Positions 24,792 through 33,504 of a DNA stretch of 64,000 bases are shown here, one piece after another. The notes beneath the pieces were generated by a model, which did no database searches, was not told where the DNA came from, and saw only the letters and a program-made list of their open reading frames with translations. The stretch is taken from assembly GCF_003173735.1 (NCBI RefSeq), contig NZ_CP029551.1, positions 3,310,001 to 3,374,000 on the forward strand. Reading direction: 5' to 3'. This DNA comes from Methylobacterium radiodurans (lineage in GTDB: Bacteria; Pseudomonadota; Alphaproteobacteria; Rhizobiales; Beijerinckiaceae). Numbering within the stretch: the stretch's first letter is position 1; each line of letters begins with the position of its first letter. The translations under genes and the position numbers were made by a program.

Positions 24792-27700
24792 TGCGGCCCG
24801 GGCGTCCGCAGGTCGAGGGTGAGCGGGAACTCGGGATTGGCCTCCTCGCGCGGCATCGCGACCCGGCCCGGGGTGTGGCCGTGCGGCTGGAAGCGGGAGA
24901 GGCGGCGCCCCTCCGCCTCGTAGGCGTTGACCGGATGGGTCTCGTAGTTGCGCCCGCCCGGATGGGCGACGTGGTAGCGGCAGCCGCCGAGCGCCCGCCC
25001 GCTCCAGGCGTCGAGGATGTCGAAGGTGAGCGGCGAGTGGGCCGGAATCGTCGGGTGGAGCGAGGAAGCCGGCTGCCAGGCCTTGAAGCGCAGGCCCGCC
25101 ACCGCCTCCCCGGCCGTGCCGGTGGAGGTCATCGGCAGGCGGCGGCCGTTGCAGGCGATGACGTGGCGCCCCGGCACGAAGCCGGTCACCTTCACCTGCA
25201 GGCGCTCGACGGAGCTGTCGACGAAGCGCACGGTCCCCCCGCTCGATCCTTCCTCCCCGAGCACGTGCCACGGCTCCAGGGCCTGCCGCAGCTCGAGATG
25301 CACGCCCTCGTGCTCCACCTTCCCGAAGACGGGGAAGCGGAACAGGCTCTGCGCCTCGAAGGCGACCGGATCGAAAGCGTAGCCGGCCCGGGCGAGGTCA
25401 TCCAGCACGGAGCGGAAGTCAGTGGCCAGAAAATGGGGCAGCATGAAGCGATCGTGCAGCCCCGTGCCCCAGCGGACACAACCACCGGTCTGGGGCTCGC
25501 GCCAGAACCAAGCGATCAGCGCGCGCAGCAGCAACTGCTGGGCGAGGCTCATGCGGGCGTCCGGCGGCATCTCGAAGGCGCGGAACTCCACGAGGCCGAG
25601 GCGCCCCGTGGGTCCGTCCGGCGAGTAGAGCTTGTCGATGCAGATCTCGGCCCGGTGGGTGTTGCCGGTGACGTCCACCAGGATGTTGCGGAAGATCCGG
25701 TCCACCAGCCAGCGCGGGATGTTGGGCGCGTCCGGCTCCGGCACCTGATGGAGCGCCACCTCCAGCTCGTAGAGCCCGTCGTGGCGCGCCTCGTCCATAC
25801 GCGGGGCCTGGCTCGTCGGGCCGATATAGAGGCCCGAGAACAGGTACGAGAGCGAGGGGTGCCGCTGCCAGTAGAGCACGAGGCTCTTCAGCAGGTCGGG
25901 GCGCCGCAGGAAGGGCGAGTCGTCGGGGGTCGCGCCGCCCACGACCACGTGGTTGCCGCCGCCCGTGCCGGTGTGGCGCCCGTCCGTCATGAACTTCTCG
26001 GCGCCGAGCCGGGTCTGGCGCGCCTCCTCGTAGAGGCCGGTGGTGATCTCCACCGCCTCGCGCCAGGAGGCGGCCGGGTGCACGTTCACCTCGATCACGC
26101 CGGGGTCGGGGGTGACCTTGATGACGCGGACGCGCGGGTCGTAGGGCGGCTCGTAGCCCTCGATGTGGACCGGCTGGCGGCACTGGGCGGCGGCCGCTTC
26201 GACGTGGCCGACGAGCTCGAAATACTCGTCGATGCGCTGGAGCGGGGGCATGAACACCCGCAGCACCCCGTCGCGGGGCTCGACCGCGAGCGCGGTGCGG
26301 ACCGCCACGCCCTCGATCTCGCTGCCGTTGCGCGCGGGCCCGCGGCCCGGCGCGTCGTCGAGATCGCCGCGCGCCTCCAGCGGGTCCTGCGGCTGGTAGT
26401 AGGGGAAGCTCTCGGGCGGCACGTGCGGCAGGGAGGCCAGCGGCAGGCGGAAGCCCGCGGGCGAGTCGCCCGGCACCAGGAAGGCGTGGCCGCGGCGGAA
26501 GTCCCAGGCCTCCGAGATCCAGGCCCGCTCGGAGAAGCCCCCCATGGCGAGGCTCGCCAGCGGCAGCACGTAGGCGGTCGGCTCCCCGAAGCCGCGCGTG
26601 AAGACCCGCTTGATCCGGGCGTCGTACTCGGCCGAGCCGCTCTGGGGCCGGATCGGCGTGACGTTGACGGGCAGGCGCTCGCGCTCCTTCTCCCAGTGCT
26701 CCGAATCCTCGAAGGCCGGGATCACGTAGGCGCGCAGGCCGAGCCGCTCGGCGAGCGCGTCGGTGAAGGTGCGGGCCTGCGTGATGGTGGCGCCGGTGCC
26801 GGATTCCGGCGCGATCAGGCTGGCGTCCGACCAGACCGGGCGGCCGTCCCGGCGCCAGTACAGGCCGAAGGCCCAGCGCGGCAGGCTCTCGCCCGGGTAC
26901 CACTTGCCCTGGCCGTAATGCAGCAGGCCGCCCGGCCCGAAGCGGTCGCGCAGGCGGTGGATCAGCTTGTCGGCGAGATCGCGCTTGGTCGGCCCGACCG
27001 CCCCGGTGTTCCACTCCTCCGCCTCGAAATCGTCGATCGACACGAAGGTCGGCTCGCCGCCCATGGTCAGGCGCACGTCCTGCGCGGCGAGATCCCGGTC
27101 GACCCGCTCGCCGAGCGCGTCCATTTCGGCCCAGACGCCGTCCGAGAAGGGCTTCGTCACGCGCGGCGACTCGGCGACGCGGGTCACGCCCATGTCGAAG
27201 CCGAACTCGGTCTCGGCGGGCTCCGCGAGCCCCGAGATCGGCGCGGCCGTGCGGTAGTGCGGCGTCGAGGCCAGCGGGATGTGGCCCTCGCCGCAGAGCA
27301 GGCCCGAGGTCGCGTCGAGGCCGACCCAGCCCGCGCCCGGCAGGTAGACCTCCGCCCAGGCGTGCAGGTCGGTGAAGTCGGTCTTGGTGCCCTCCGGTCC
27401 CTCGACCGCCGTCGTGTCGGGCACGAGCTGGATCAGGTAGCCGGAGGTGAAGCGCGCCGCGAGGCCGAGGCGGCGCAGGATCTGCACCATCAGCCAGGCC
27501 GAGTCGCGGCAGGAGCCGGATTTCAGCGTCAGGGTCTCGGCGGCGCTCTGGACGCCGGGCTCCATGCGCACGCCGTAGGCGATCGCGTCCGCCACCGCCC
27601 GGTTCAGCGCCACGAGGAAGAGCACCGTGTTGGTCTCGCCCCCGGTCTTCTCCGGCAGCGCGGCCAGGAAGGCGTCGAGCTCGGGCCCCTGCGCCTCGTC

Positions 27701-28060
27701 GAGGGCGAGGTAGGGCGCGAGCTCGGATCTCAGGTCCGCCTCGTAGGCGAAGGGTACCGTCTGGGCGTAGTCCTCGACGAAGAAGTCGAACGGGTTGATC
27801 ACCGCCATCTCGGCGGTCAGGTCGACCTCGATCTTCAGCTCGTCGGTCTTCTCCGGGAAGACGAGACGGGCGAGCCAGTTGCCGTTCGGATCCTGCTGCC
27901 AGTTCAGGAAATGATTCTGCGGCGTCACCTTGAGCACGTAGGCCGGGATCTTCACCCGCGCGTGCGGGGCCGGGCGCAGGCGGATCACCTGCGGGCCGAG
28001 GCTGATCGGCCGGTCGTAGCGGTAATGCGTGACGTGGTGCAGGGCGGCTTTGATCGACAC
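24788..28060 (-). CDS. Large transglutaminase-like protein with DUF2126 domain (operon gene 1)
   Basis: A 1090-residue protein. The N-terminal 300 residues are a transglutaminase-like unit with the opening [17 protein letters not shown] and a complete triad: Cys184 ([12 protein letters not shown]), His233 (DLHAWAEVY) and Asp249 (GLDATSGLL). The rest is the long DUF2126 domain, with [52 protein letters not shown] and [13 protein letters not shown]; the many conserved His/Glu/Gly suggest a second enzyme of glutamine-synthetase/COOH-NH2 ligase type. The start is a GTG at 28060 with a weak ribosome site; homologues begin here. It is the first gene of a three-gene coupled operon facing a metallopeptidase gene. 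Confidence 0.88.
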   Translation of the reverse strand: MSIKAALHHVTHYRYDRPISLGPQVIRLRPAPHARVKIPAYVLKVTPQNHFLNWQQDPNGNWLARLVFPEKTDELKIEVDLTAEMAVINPFDFFVEDYAQTVPFAYEADLRSELAPYLALDEAQGPELDAFLAALPEKTGGETNTVLFLVALNRAVADAIAYGVRMEPGVQSAAETLTLKSGSCRDSAWLMVQILRRLGLAARFTSGYLIQLVPDTTAVEGPEGTKTDFTDLHAWAEVYLPGAGWVGLDATSGLLCGEGHIPLASTPHYRTAAPISGLAEPAETEFGFDMGVTRVAESPRVTKPFSDGVWAEMDALGERVDRDLAAQDVRLTMGGEPTFVSIDDFEAEEWNTGAVGPTKRDLADKLIHRLRDRFGPGGLLHYGQGKWYPGESLPRWAFGLYWRRDGRPVWSDASLIAPESGTGATITQARTFTDALAERLGLRAYVIPAFEDSEHWEKERERLPVNVTPIRPQSGSAEYDARIKRVFTRGFGEPTAYVLPLASLAMGGFSERAWISEAWDFRRGHAFLVPGDSPAGFRLPLASLPHVPPESFPYYQPQDPLEARGDLDDAPGRGPARNGSEIEGVAVRTALAVEPRDGVLRVFMPPLQRIDEYFELVGHVEAAAAQCRQPVHIEGYEPPYDPRVRVIKVTPDPGVIEVNVHPAASWREAVEITTGLYEEARQTRLGAEKFMTDGRHTGTGGGNHVVVGGATPDDSPFLRRPDLLKSLVLYWQRHPSLSYLFSGLYIGPTSQAPRMDEARHDGLYELEVALHQVPEPDAPNIPRWLVDRIFRNILVDVTGNTHRAEICIDKLYSPDGPTGRLGLVEFRAFEMPPDARMSLAQQLLLRALIAWFWREPQTGGCVRWGTGLHDRFMLPHFLATDFRSVLDDLARAGYAFDPVAFEAQSLFRFPVFGKVEHEGVHLELRQALEPWHVLGEEGSSGGTVRFVDSSVERLQVKVTGFVPGRHVIACNGRRLPMTSTGTAGEAVAGLRFKAWQPASSLHPTIPAHSPLTFDILDAWSGRALGGCRYHVAHPGGRNYETHPVNAYEAEGRRLSRFQPHGHTPGRVAMPREEANPEFPLTLDLRTPGPQ

Positions 28061-28222
28061 GGGCAGTCTCGTCTGAGCGTTTCCGGGCGCGGACGCCGCC
28101 CGGTCCCGCCGCGCGGCGGGGCGACGCCCGATGATACACGGGGGACGCCGCAAGCAAGTTCCATGCGGCTTCCATGCGGCCCCGCCGCGCGTCGGGAGCG
28201 GCGGTCGGACGCCCCGGTTGGA

Positions 28223-28257
28223 GACAAGGGAACTTTGTCCGTCAAGACACTTTGACG
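28223..28257. promoter_or_regulatory. Two adjacent inverted repeats in the divergent promoter region
   Basis: GACAA-N7-TTGTC at 28223-28239 is followed at once by CGTCAA-N6-TTGACG at 28240-28257. They sit in the 276-nt gap between the transglutaminase operon and the metallopeptidase, in a locally AT-richer patch, and are candidate operator sites for one regulator of both sides. No regulator family is assigned. Confidence 0.4.
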
Positions 28258-28336
28258 CGTGAGGGGCGTGGCACAGGATAAGCCTGTCCCCCGGCACGGC
28301 CGCCGCGGCGGACACGGCCTGCCTCGGAACCCGTGC

Positions 28337-29524
28337 ATGAAGATCTTCCAGTGCCAGGCCTGCGACCAGCCGGTGACCTTCGAGGCCACCGCCTGCGAGA
28401 GCTGCGAGCGGCGCCTGGGCTATGTCTGCGACCGGCACGAGGTCTCGGCGCTGGAGCCGGTGGGCACCTCGGCCCATCCGGGCTCGGCCGGGATCCCGGT
28501 CTACCACGCCTACGCGCATCCGGGCCGCCGCTACCGCTTCTGCGCCAATGCCCGGCACAATGCCTGCAACTGGCTGGTGCCTGACGAGGCCAACGACATC
28601 TTCTGCACCACCTGCCGGCACAACCACGTGGTGCCGGACCTCACGATTCCCTGGAACCTCACCCGCTGGCGGCAGGTCGAGGCGGCCAAGCACCGGCTGT
28701 TCTACTCGCTGCTGCGCCTCGACCTGCCGCTCGCGACCCGGGCCCAGTACACCGACGGCCTCGCCTTCGACTTCCTGGTCGATCCGTCCGAGACCTACAT
28801 GGGCGGCCCCCCGGTGATGACCGGCCATCTCAACGGCCTCATCACGATGAACATCGCCGAGGCCGACGACGTCGAGCGCGAGCGGCGGCGGACGCTGTTC
28901 GGCGAGCACTACCGGACGCTGCTGGGCCACTTCCGGCACGAGATCGGGCACTATTTCTGGTACCTGCTGGTGCAGAACAGCCCGCATCTGGAGCCCTTTC
29001 GGGCCCTGTTCGGCGACGAGAGCCTGAACTACGCCGCCGCCCTGAAGACGCACTACGCCAACGGCGCGCCCGCGAACTGGGAGGAATCCTACGTCTCGAC
29101 CTATGCCACGAGCCATCCGTGGGAGGACTTCGCCGAGACCTTCGCCCACTACCTGCACATCGTCGACACGGTGGAGACCGCCTCGACCTTCGAGCTGCAC
29201 CTTCGCCCGCGCCTGCGCAAGGAGGTGAGCGCGCCCGTGGTGATCGACTTCGATCCCTACCAGACCCACGACCTCGACCGCCTGATCGAGGCGTGGCTGC
29301 CGCTGACCTACGCGATCAACTCGCTCTCGCGCAGCATGGGCCAGAACGCGCTCTACCCGTTCACACTGACGCCCGCGGTGATCGCCAAGCTCGCCTTCGT
29401 GCACGAGCGCATCTACGCGGCGCGCGGCGACCTGCCGACGCCGGACCCGGAGGCGGTCGGCACCGGTATCCTGAAGGCGGTGATCACGGGCCTGCGCCAG
29501 AAGGTGGCCGCGCCCACGGTGTGA
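28337..29524 (+). CDS. Zinc-ribbon metallopeptidase (DUF2248-type)
   Basis: A 395-residue predicted zinc peptidase. The first 100 residues carry a double zinc ribbon with CxxC pairs (CQAC at 6-9, CESC near 20, and later [13 protein letters not shown]). The middle has the active-site motif HEIGH at residues 201-205 ([10 protein letters not shown]), followed by [15 protein letters not shown], which supplies the third ligand. Family members (DUF2248, COG4307) often lie beside transglutaminase/alpha-E/ATP-grasp genes, as here across a divergent promoter. The ATG at 28337 begins exactly at the zinc ribbon. Cytoplasmic; substrate unknown. Confidence 0.85.
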   Translation: MKIFQCQACDQPVTFEATACESCERRLGYVCDRHEVSALEPVGTSAHPGSAGIPVYHAYAHPGRRYRFCANARHNACNWLVPDEANDIFCTTCRHNHVVPDLTIPWNLTRWRQVEAAKHRLFYSLLRLDLPLATRAQYTDGLAFDFLVDPSETYMGGPPVMTGHLNGLITMNIAEADDVERERRRTLFGEHYRTLLGHFRHEIGHYFWYLLVQNSPHLEPFRALFGDESLNYAAALKTHYANGAPANWEESYVSTYATSHPWEDFAETFAHYLHIVDTVETASTFELHLRPRLRKEVSAPVVIDFDPYQTHDLDRLIEAWLPLTYAINSLSRSMGQNALYPFTLTPAVIAKLAFVHERIYAARGDLPTPDPEAVGTGILKAVITGLRQKVAAPTV

Positions 29525-29690
29525 TCCCACGGGATCCCCAAGGGGCGAGCCGCTTGGGCGGGGTCCCGGGGCGCGTAGCCCCGGGTCCGAAAGCCCTGTC
29601 CGGCTCTTCTGGACAGGGCGTTCGACTGCAGGGCCGAGATCCAGAACCTTGCCTGCACCCGCCAAAGGTCTCGACCTTTGGGATCCGGGA
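29525..29690. repeat. Foldback intergenic repeat, copy A (with spacer to 29859)
   Basis: Related to 49670-49824. The best conserved part is 27 nt at 29653-29679, which differs from 49781-49807 by one base. It contains the perfect hairpin CAAAGGTC-TC-GACCTTTG; the other copy has G...C at the outer pair, a compensating change. The left part (GGCGGGGTCCCGGGGCGCGTAGCCCCGG) also aligns. The rest of the 335-nt gap up to the next gene shows no recognised gene. Confidence 0.7.
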
Positions 29691-29859
29691 CGGGAGCGGC
29701 CGCGCGGAAACTCTTCTCCACAAAGCGCAGCAGGGGCGCGCGACCTTCGCCATCCGGCCGGGAGAAGGGAGGTCCCTTCCATGGCGGCCCGGGGGTACGG
29801 GAGCTACTCTTCCGCTGTGACGCCAGGGCCCCGCACCGACCCGGATTCCCGAAAGACCG

Positions 29860-31242
29860 ATGTCAGACCGACCGCTTCCCTCCGAGGCACAGCCGCTGCC
29901 GATCGCCGTGATCGGGGCTGGGTTCAGCGGAACCGCGGCGGCGATCCAGCTCCTGGCGCAGCTCCCGCCGGACCGTCCGGTCCTGCTCTGCGAGCGCGCC
30001 GAGCGCTTCGGGCGCGGCCGTGCCTACGCGACGGGCAATCCGGACCACCTCCTCAACGTGCGCGCCGCCAACATGAGCGCCTTCCCCGACCGGCCGACGC
30101 AGTTCGAGGACTGGCTCGCCGGCGCCGACGAGGCCGAGGGGATCCGCCGGACGCCGGCCGGTACCTTCGCGGCCCGCGGCCTCTACGGGCGCTACCTCTC
30201 CGAGTTGCTCACCGCGGCGCTGACGGGCGACGGGGCGCCACGGCTGCACCTCGTCAACGAGGCGATCACCGACATCGTGCCGGAGGACGGACGCCTCGTC
30301 CTGCGCAGCGAGGGCGGCCGGCCCTTCGCCGCCGCCGGCGCCGTGCTGGCGATGGGCAACCTCGCGGCCCCCGAGGAGCCGGCGAGCCGGCACCGGGCCG
30401 ATCCCTGGAACCCGGACGGGTTCGGGCGGCTCCACCCTGACCGGACGGTCCTCGTGGTCGGCACCGGTCTCAGCATGGTGGACGCCGTGATGAACCTGCG
30501 CCGCCACGGGTTTTCCGGCCGCATCGTCGCCCTGTCGCGGCGCGGGCAGATCTCAACCGTGCACGCGCCGGCCGGCGCCTGGCCGCTGCCGGACTTCTCC
30601 GCGGCCGAGCGCGGCTCGCTCACGCGGCTCCTGCGGCGGATCCGCCGGGAGATCGCGGCGGCGGCCGCTTCCGGCATCGGCTGGCACGGGGTGCTGGACG
30701 CCCTGCGGCCGGTCACCGACACGCTCTGGCTCGGCCTGCCGGAGACCGAGAAGGCGCGGTTCCTGCGCCATCTGCGACCGTTCTGGGACGTGCACCGCCA
30801 CCGCGCCGCGCCGCCCGCGGGCGCGGCGATCGCCGCCGAGATCGCGGCCGGCACGCTCGAGGTCCGGGCGGCCAGGCTCCTCTCGATCGAGGACCGGCCC
30901 GACGAGGCCCTGGTCACCTGCCGGCCGCGCTGGGCGCGGGAGCCCGAGACCTTCGCGGTGCAGTGCATCCTCGACGCCCGCGGCATCGGCCGGGTTGCCG
31001 AGACCGCCGACCCGCTCCTGCGCCGGCTGATCGGCCGCGGGCTGGCGCGGCCGGGCCCCTTCGGCATCGGCCTCGACGTGCGACCCGATCTCTCGGTGAT
31101 CGGAACCGGCGAGGCGCCCGCCCCGCTCTGGACCCTCGGGCCGCTCATCCGCGGCGTGTTCTGGGAGTGCACCGCCGTGCCCGACATCCGCAACCAGGCG
31201 GCCCAGCTCGCCCGGGCCGTGGCAGCGAGCGTGCGCGGCTAG
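29860..31242 (+). CDS. FAD/NAD(P)-binding protein (COG4529-type)
   Basis: A 460-residue flavoprotein. The dinucleotide-binding loop VIGAGFSGTAAAIQLL starts at about residue 16, and family features follow (RFGRGRAYATGNPDHLLNVRAANMSAFP, then a second GTGLSMVDAVM nucleotide-binding loop near residue 202). This family includes HpyO-like and YdhS-like proteins; some act as amine or hydroxylase-type oxidoreductases, but the substrate here is unknown. The ATG at 29860 is preceded by GAAAG. It ends in a TAG that belongs to the 107-nt repeat copy 2. Confidence 0.8.
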   Translation: MSDRPLPSEAQPLPIAVIGAGFSGTAAAIQLLAQLPPDRPVLLCERAERFGRGRAYATGNPDHLLNVRAANMSAFPDRPTQFEDWLAGADEAEGIRRTPAGTFAARGLYGRYLSELLTAALTGDGAPRLHLVNEAITDIVPEDGRLVLRSEGGRPFAAAGAVLAMGNLAAPEEPASRHRADPWNPDGFGRLHPDRTVLVVGTGLSMVDAVMNLRRHGFSGRIVALSRRGQISTVHAPAGAWPLPDFSAAERGSLTRLLRRIRREIAAAAASGIGWHGVLDALRPVTDTLWLGLPETEKARFLRHLRPFWDVHRHRAAPPAGAAIAAEIAAGTLEVRAARLLSIEDRPDEALVTCRPRWAREPETFAVQCILDARGIGRVAETADPLLRRLIGRGLARPGPFGIGLDVRPDLSVIGTGEAPAPLWTLGPLIRGVFWECTAVPDIRNQAAQLARAVAASVRG

Positions 31243-31345
31243 GGCGCTCTCCGCCGAAGCGGATGCCGGTTCGGCGAGAGAGCGCGCGTCACAACAAGAA
31301 CTTGGAGCCGTTCTCGATTGCACCGTGATCGGGAACGGCTCCAGG
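31239..31345. repeat. 107-nt intergenic double-hairpin repeat, copy 2
   Basis: Second copy of the element at 14867-14973, same length and orientation. It starts with the CTAG that supplies the stop codon of the FAD-protein gene. The second stem closes with G-C (GGAGCCG...CGGCTCC) where copy 1 has A-T. It lies 112 nt upstream of queG. Confidence 0.75.
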
Positions 31346-31456
31346 CCGCGACACCGCGCGCCCGCTGCTGGGACGTGGGATCCCGTGGGATCCCGGCGCC
31401 CGATGGGATAGAGCGGCGCCGTCGCCGGGTTGCCCCGGCGAGCGCGGCGAGCCCGG

Positions 31457-32629
31457 ATGAGCGTGCAGGGCCCTACACCCAAGCGAACCTTTGCCGGCGC
31501 CGACCTGCGTCGGCTGGTCGAGGCGCGGGCCCGCGCCCTCGGCTTCTGCGCGCTCGGCCTCACCACGCCCGACGCGGTGCCGCTGCTGCCCGAGCGCCTC
31601 GCCGCGTGGCTCGCCCAGGGCGCACAGGGGGAGATGGGCTGGATGGCCGAGCGCGCCGACCAGCGCGCCGACCCGGCGACGCTCTGGCCGGAGGTGGCCA
31701 GCGTCTGGGTGCTCGCCATGAGCTACCGGCCCGAGAGCGACCCGCTCGACCTCCTCGCCCGCCGCGACCGCGGCGCGATCGCGGCCTACGCGCAGCGGCG
31801 TGACTACCACGAGGTGCTGAAGGGCAAGCTGAAGGAACTCGGCGGCTACCTCTCCGCCAAGTCCGGCCGACCCGTGAAGGTCTTCGTCGACACCGCCCCC
31901 GTGATGGAGAAGCCGCTGGCGGAAGCCGCCGGCCTCGGCTGGCAGGGCAAGCACACGGTGCTGCTCTCGCGCGAGCACGGCAACTGGCTCCTGCTGGGCG
32001 CGATCTACAGCGCCGCCGCGATGGAGCCGGACGCGCCCGGCCGCGGACATTGCGGCTCCTGCCGCGCCTGCCTCGACGTCTGCCCGACGGACGCCTTCCC
32101 CGCGCCCTACCGGCTCGATGCCAGGCGCTGCCTCTCCTACCTCACCATCGAGCATGCCGGCCCGATCCCGGAGGAGTTCCGGCGCCCGATGGGCAACCGG
32201 ATCTTCGGCTGCGACGACTGCCTCGCGGTCTGCCCCTGGAACAAGTTCGCGCACGCGGCGGCGGATGCCCGGATGAGCGCCCGCGACGACCTTGCCGCGC
32301 CGCCCCTCGCGGAGCTGGCGGGCCTCGACGACGCGGCGTTCCGGGCGCGCTTCGCCGGCACGCCGGTCAAGCGCACCGGCCGCGACCGCTTCCTGCGCAA
32401 CGTGCTGATCGCCATCGGCAACGCGGGCGACCCGGCCCTCGGCGCCGCGGCCCTCGACCATCTCGCCGACCCCTCGCCGCTCGTGCGGGGCATGGCCGTC
32501 TGGGCCGCCGCGCGCTACCTCGACGGCTCGGCGCTCGCCGCGCTGCACGCCCGGCACGGCGCGGGCGAGGCCGACCCGCACGTGCGGGCGGAGTGGCGGG
32601 CGGCGCTCGCGCGGGATCCGGAGACTTGA
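31457..32629 (+). CDS. queG: Epoxyqueuosine reductase
   Basis: Cobalamin- and Fe-S-dependent enzyme that makes queuosine from epoxyqueuosine in tRNA, the last step of queuosine synthesis. The 390 residues contain the N-terminal cobalamin-binding region (LGFCALGLTTPD, then MGWMAERADQRADP), the DTAPVMEKPLAE and GWQGKHTVLLS segments, two 4Fe-4S clusters (HCGSCRACLDVCP and GCDDCLAVCPWN) and a HEAT-like C-terminus (FLRNVLIAIGN). The ATG at 31457 is chosen; a TTG at 31430 adds only basic residues. The downstream epimerase gene starts 8 nt after the stop. Confidence 0.93.
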   Translation: MSVQGPTPKRTFAGADLRRLVEARARALGFCALGLTTPDAVPLLPERLAAWLAQGAQGEMGWMAERADQRADPATLWPEVASVWVLAMSYRPESDPLDLLARRDRGAIAAYAQRRDYHEVLKGKLKELGGYLSAKSGRPVKVFVDTAPVMEKPLAEAAGLGWQGKHTVLLSREHGNWLLLGAIYSAAAMEPDAPGRGHCGSCRACLDVCPTDAFPAPYRLDARRCLSYLTIEHAGPIPEEFRRPMGNRIFGCDDCLAVCPWNKFAHAAADARMSARDDLAAPPLAELAGLDDAAFRARFAGTPVKRTGRDRFLRNVLIAIGNAGDPALGAAALDHLADPSPLVRGMAVWAAARYLDGSALAALHARHGAGEADPHVRAEWRAALARDPET

Positions 32630-32637
32630 GAAGACCC

Positions 32638-33501
32638 ATGAACCTGTTCGTCTTCGGCCTCGGCTTCTCGGCCCGGCGCTTCGCCGAGAGCCAGCGCGGG
32701 CGCTTCGGGCAGATCCGGGCGAGCGTCACCGATCCGGAGAAGGCCCGCGCGCTCTCGGATGAGACAGGTTTCGCGGTGCGCGCCTTCGGGCCGGAGGGTG
32801 CGGATCCGTGCATCGCGGAGGATCTCGCGGAGACCGACGTGCTCCTCGTCTCGGTGCCGCCGCAGCCTGAGGGCGACCCGGTGCTGCGCGCCTACCGCGA
32901 GGCCATCGTGGGCAGCCGCATCCGCTGGATCGGCTACCTCTCGACGATCGGCGTCTACGGCGATCACGGCGGCGCCTGGATCGACGAGGCGACCGAGCCC
33001 GCGCCCCTCAGCGCCCGCTCGCGGATGCGCCTCGCGGTGGAGAACGCTTGGCTCGACCTCGGCCGCGAGACGGGGAAATCCGTGCAGGTCTTCCGGCTGT
33101 CGGGCATCTACGGACCGGGCCGCAACCCGATCGTGAAGCTGCGCGAGGGCCGCTCGCAGCGCATCGTCAAGCAGGGACAGGTCTTCAACCGGATCCACAT
33201 CGACGACATCGCGGCGACGCTCAGCGCCTCGATCGACCGCCCCCGACCGGGCGCCGTCTACAACGTCACCGACGACGAGCCGGCGCCCCCGCAGGTGGTG
33301 ACCGCGTACGCCGCCGGGATCGCGGGCCTGCCGCTGCCGCCGGAGGTCGATTTCGAGACCGCCGATCTCAGCCCGATGGCCCGCAGCTTCTACGGCGAGA
33401 ACAAGCGCGTGCGGAACCGCCTGATCCGGGAGGAACTCGGCGTGGAACTGGCCTTCCCGACCTACCGGGAAGGCCTCGCGGCCCTGAAGGATGCCGGGTA
33501 G
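32638..33501 (+). CDS. SDR-type NAD(P)-dependent epimerase/oxidoreductase
   Basis: A 287-residue atypical short-chain dehydrogenase/epimerase. The start is MNLFVFGLGFSARRFAES, with a GxGxxxxxxA nucleotide loop, followed by YLSTIGVYGDHGGAWIDE (position of the usual catalytic Ser/Tyr), VFRLSGIYGPGRNP and FNRIHIDDIAATLSA. This YeeZ-like group has no proven substrate. The ATG at 32638 lies 8 nt after the queG stop, so they share a transcript. Confidence 0.83.
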   Translation: MNLFVFGLGFSARRFAESQRGRFGQIRASVTDPEKARALSDETGFAVRAFGPEGADPCIAEDLAETDVLLVSVPPQPEGDPVLRAYREAIVGSRIRWIGYLSTIGVYGDHGGAWIDEATEPAPLSARSRMRLAVENAWLDLGRETGKSVQVFRLSGIYGPGRNPIVKLREGRSQRIVKQGQVFNRIHIDDIAATLSASIDRPRPGAVYNVTDDEPAPPQVVTAYAAGIAGLPLPPEVDFETADLSPMARSFYGENKRVRNRLIREELGVELAFPTYREGLAALKDAG

Positions 33502-33504
33502 GCC

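Noticed and set aside
22437..28255. Very long open frames antisense to the transglutaminase/ATP-grasp operon
   Set aside because: Their residues are Arg/Gly/Ala-rich without domains, while the minus-strand frames carry intact motifs. Long antisense frames are expected at this GC content.
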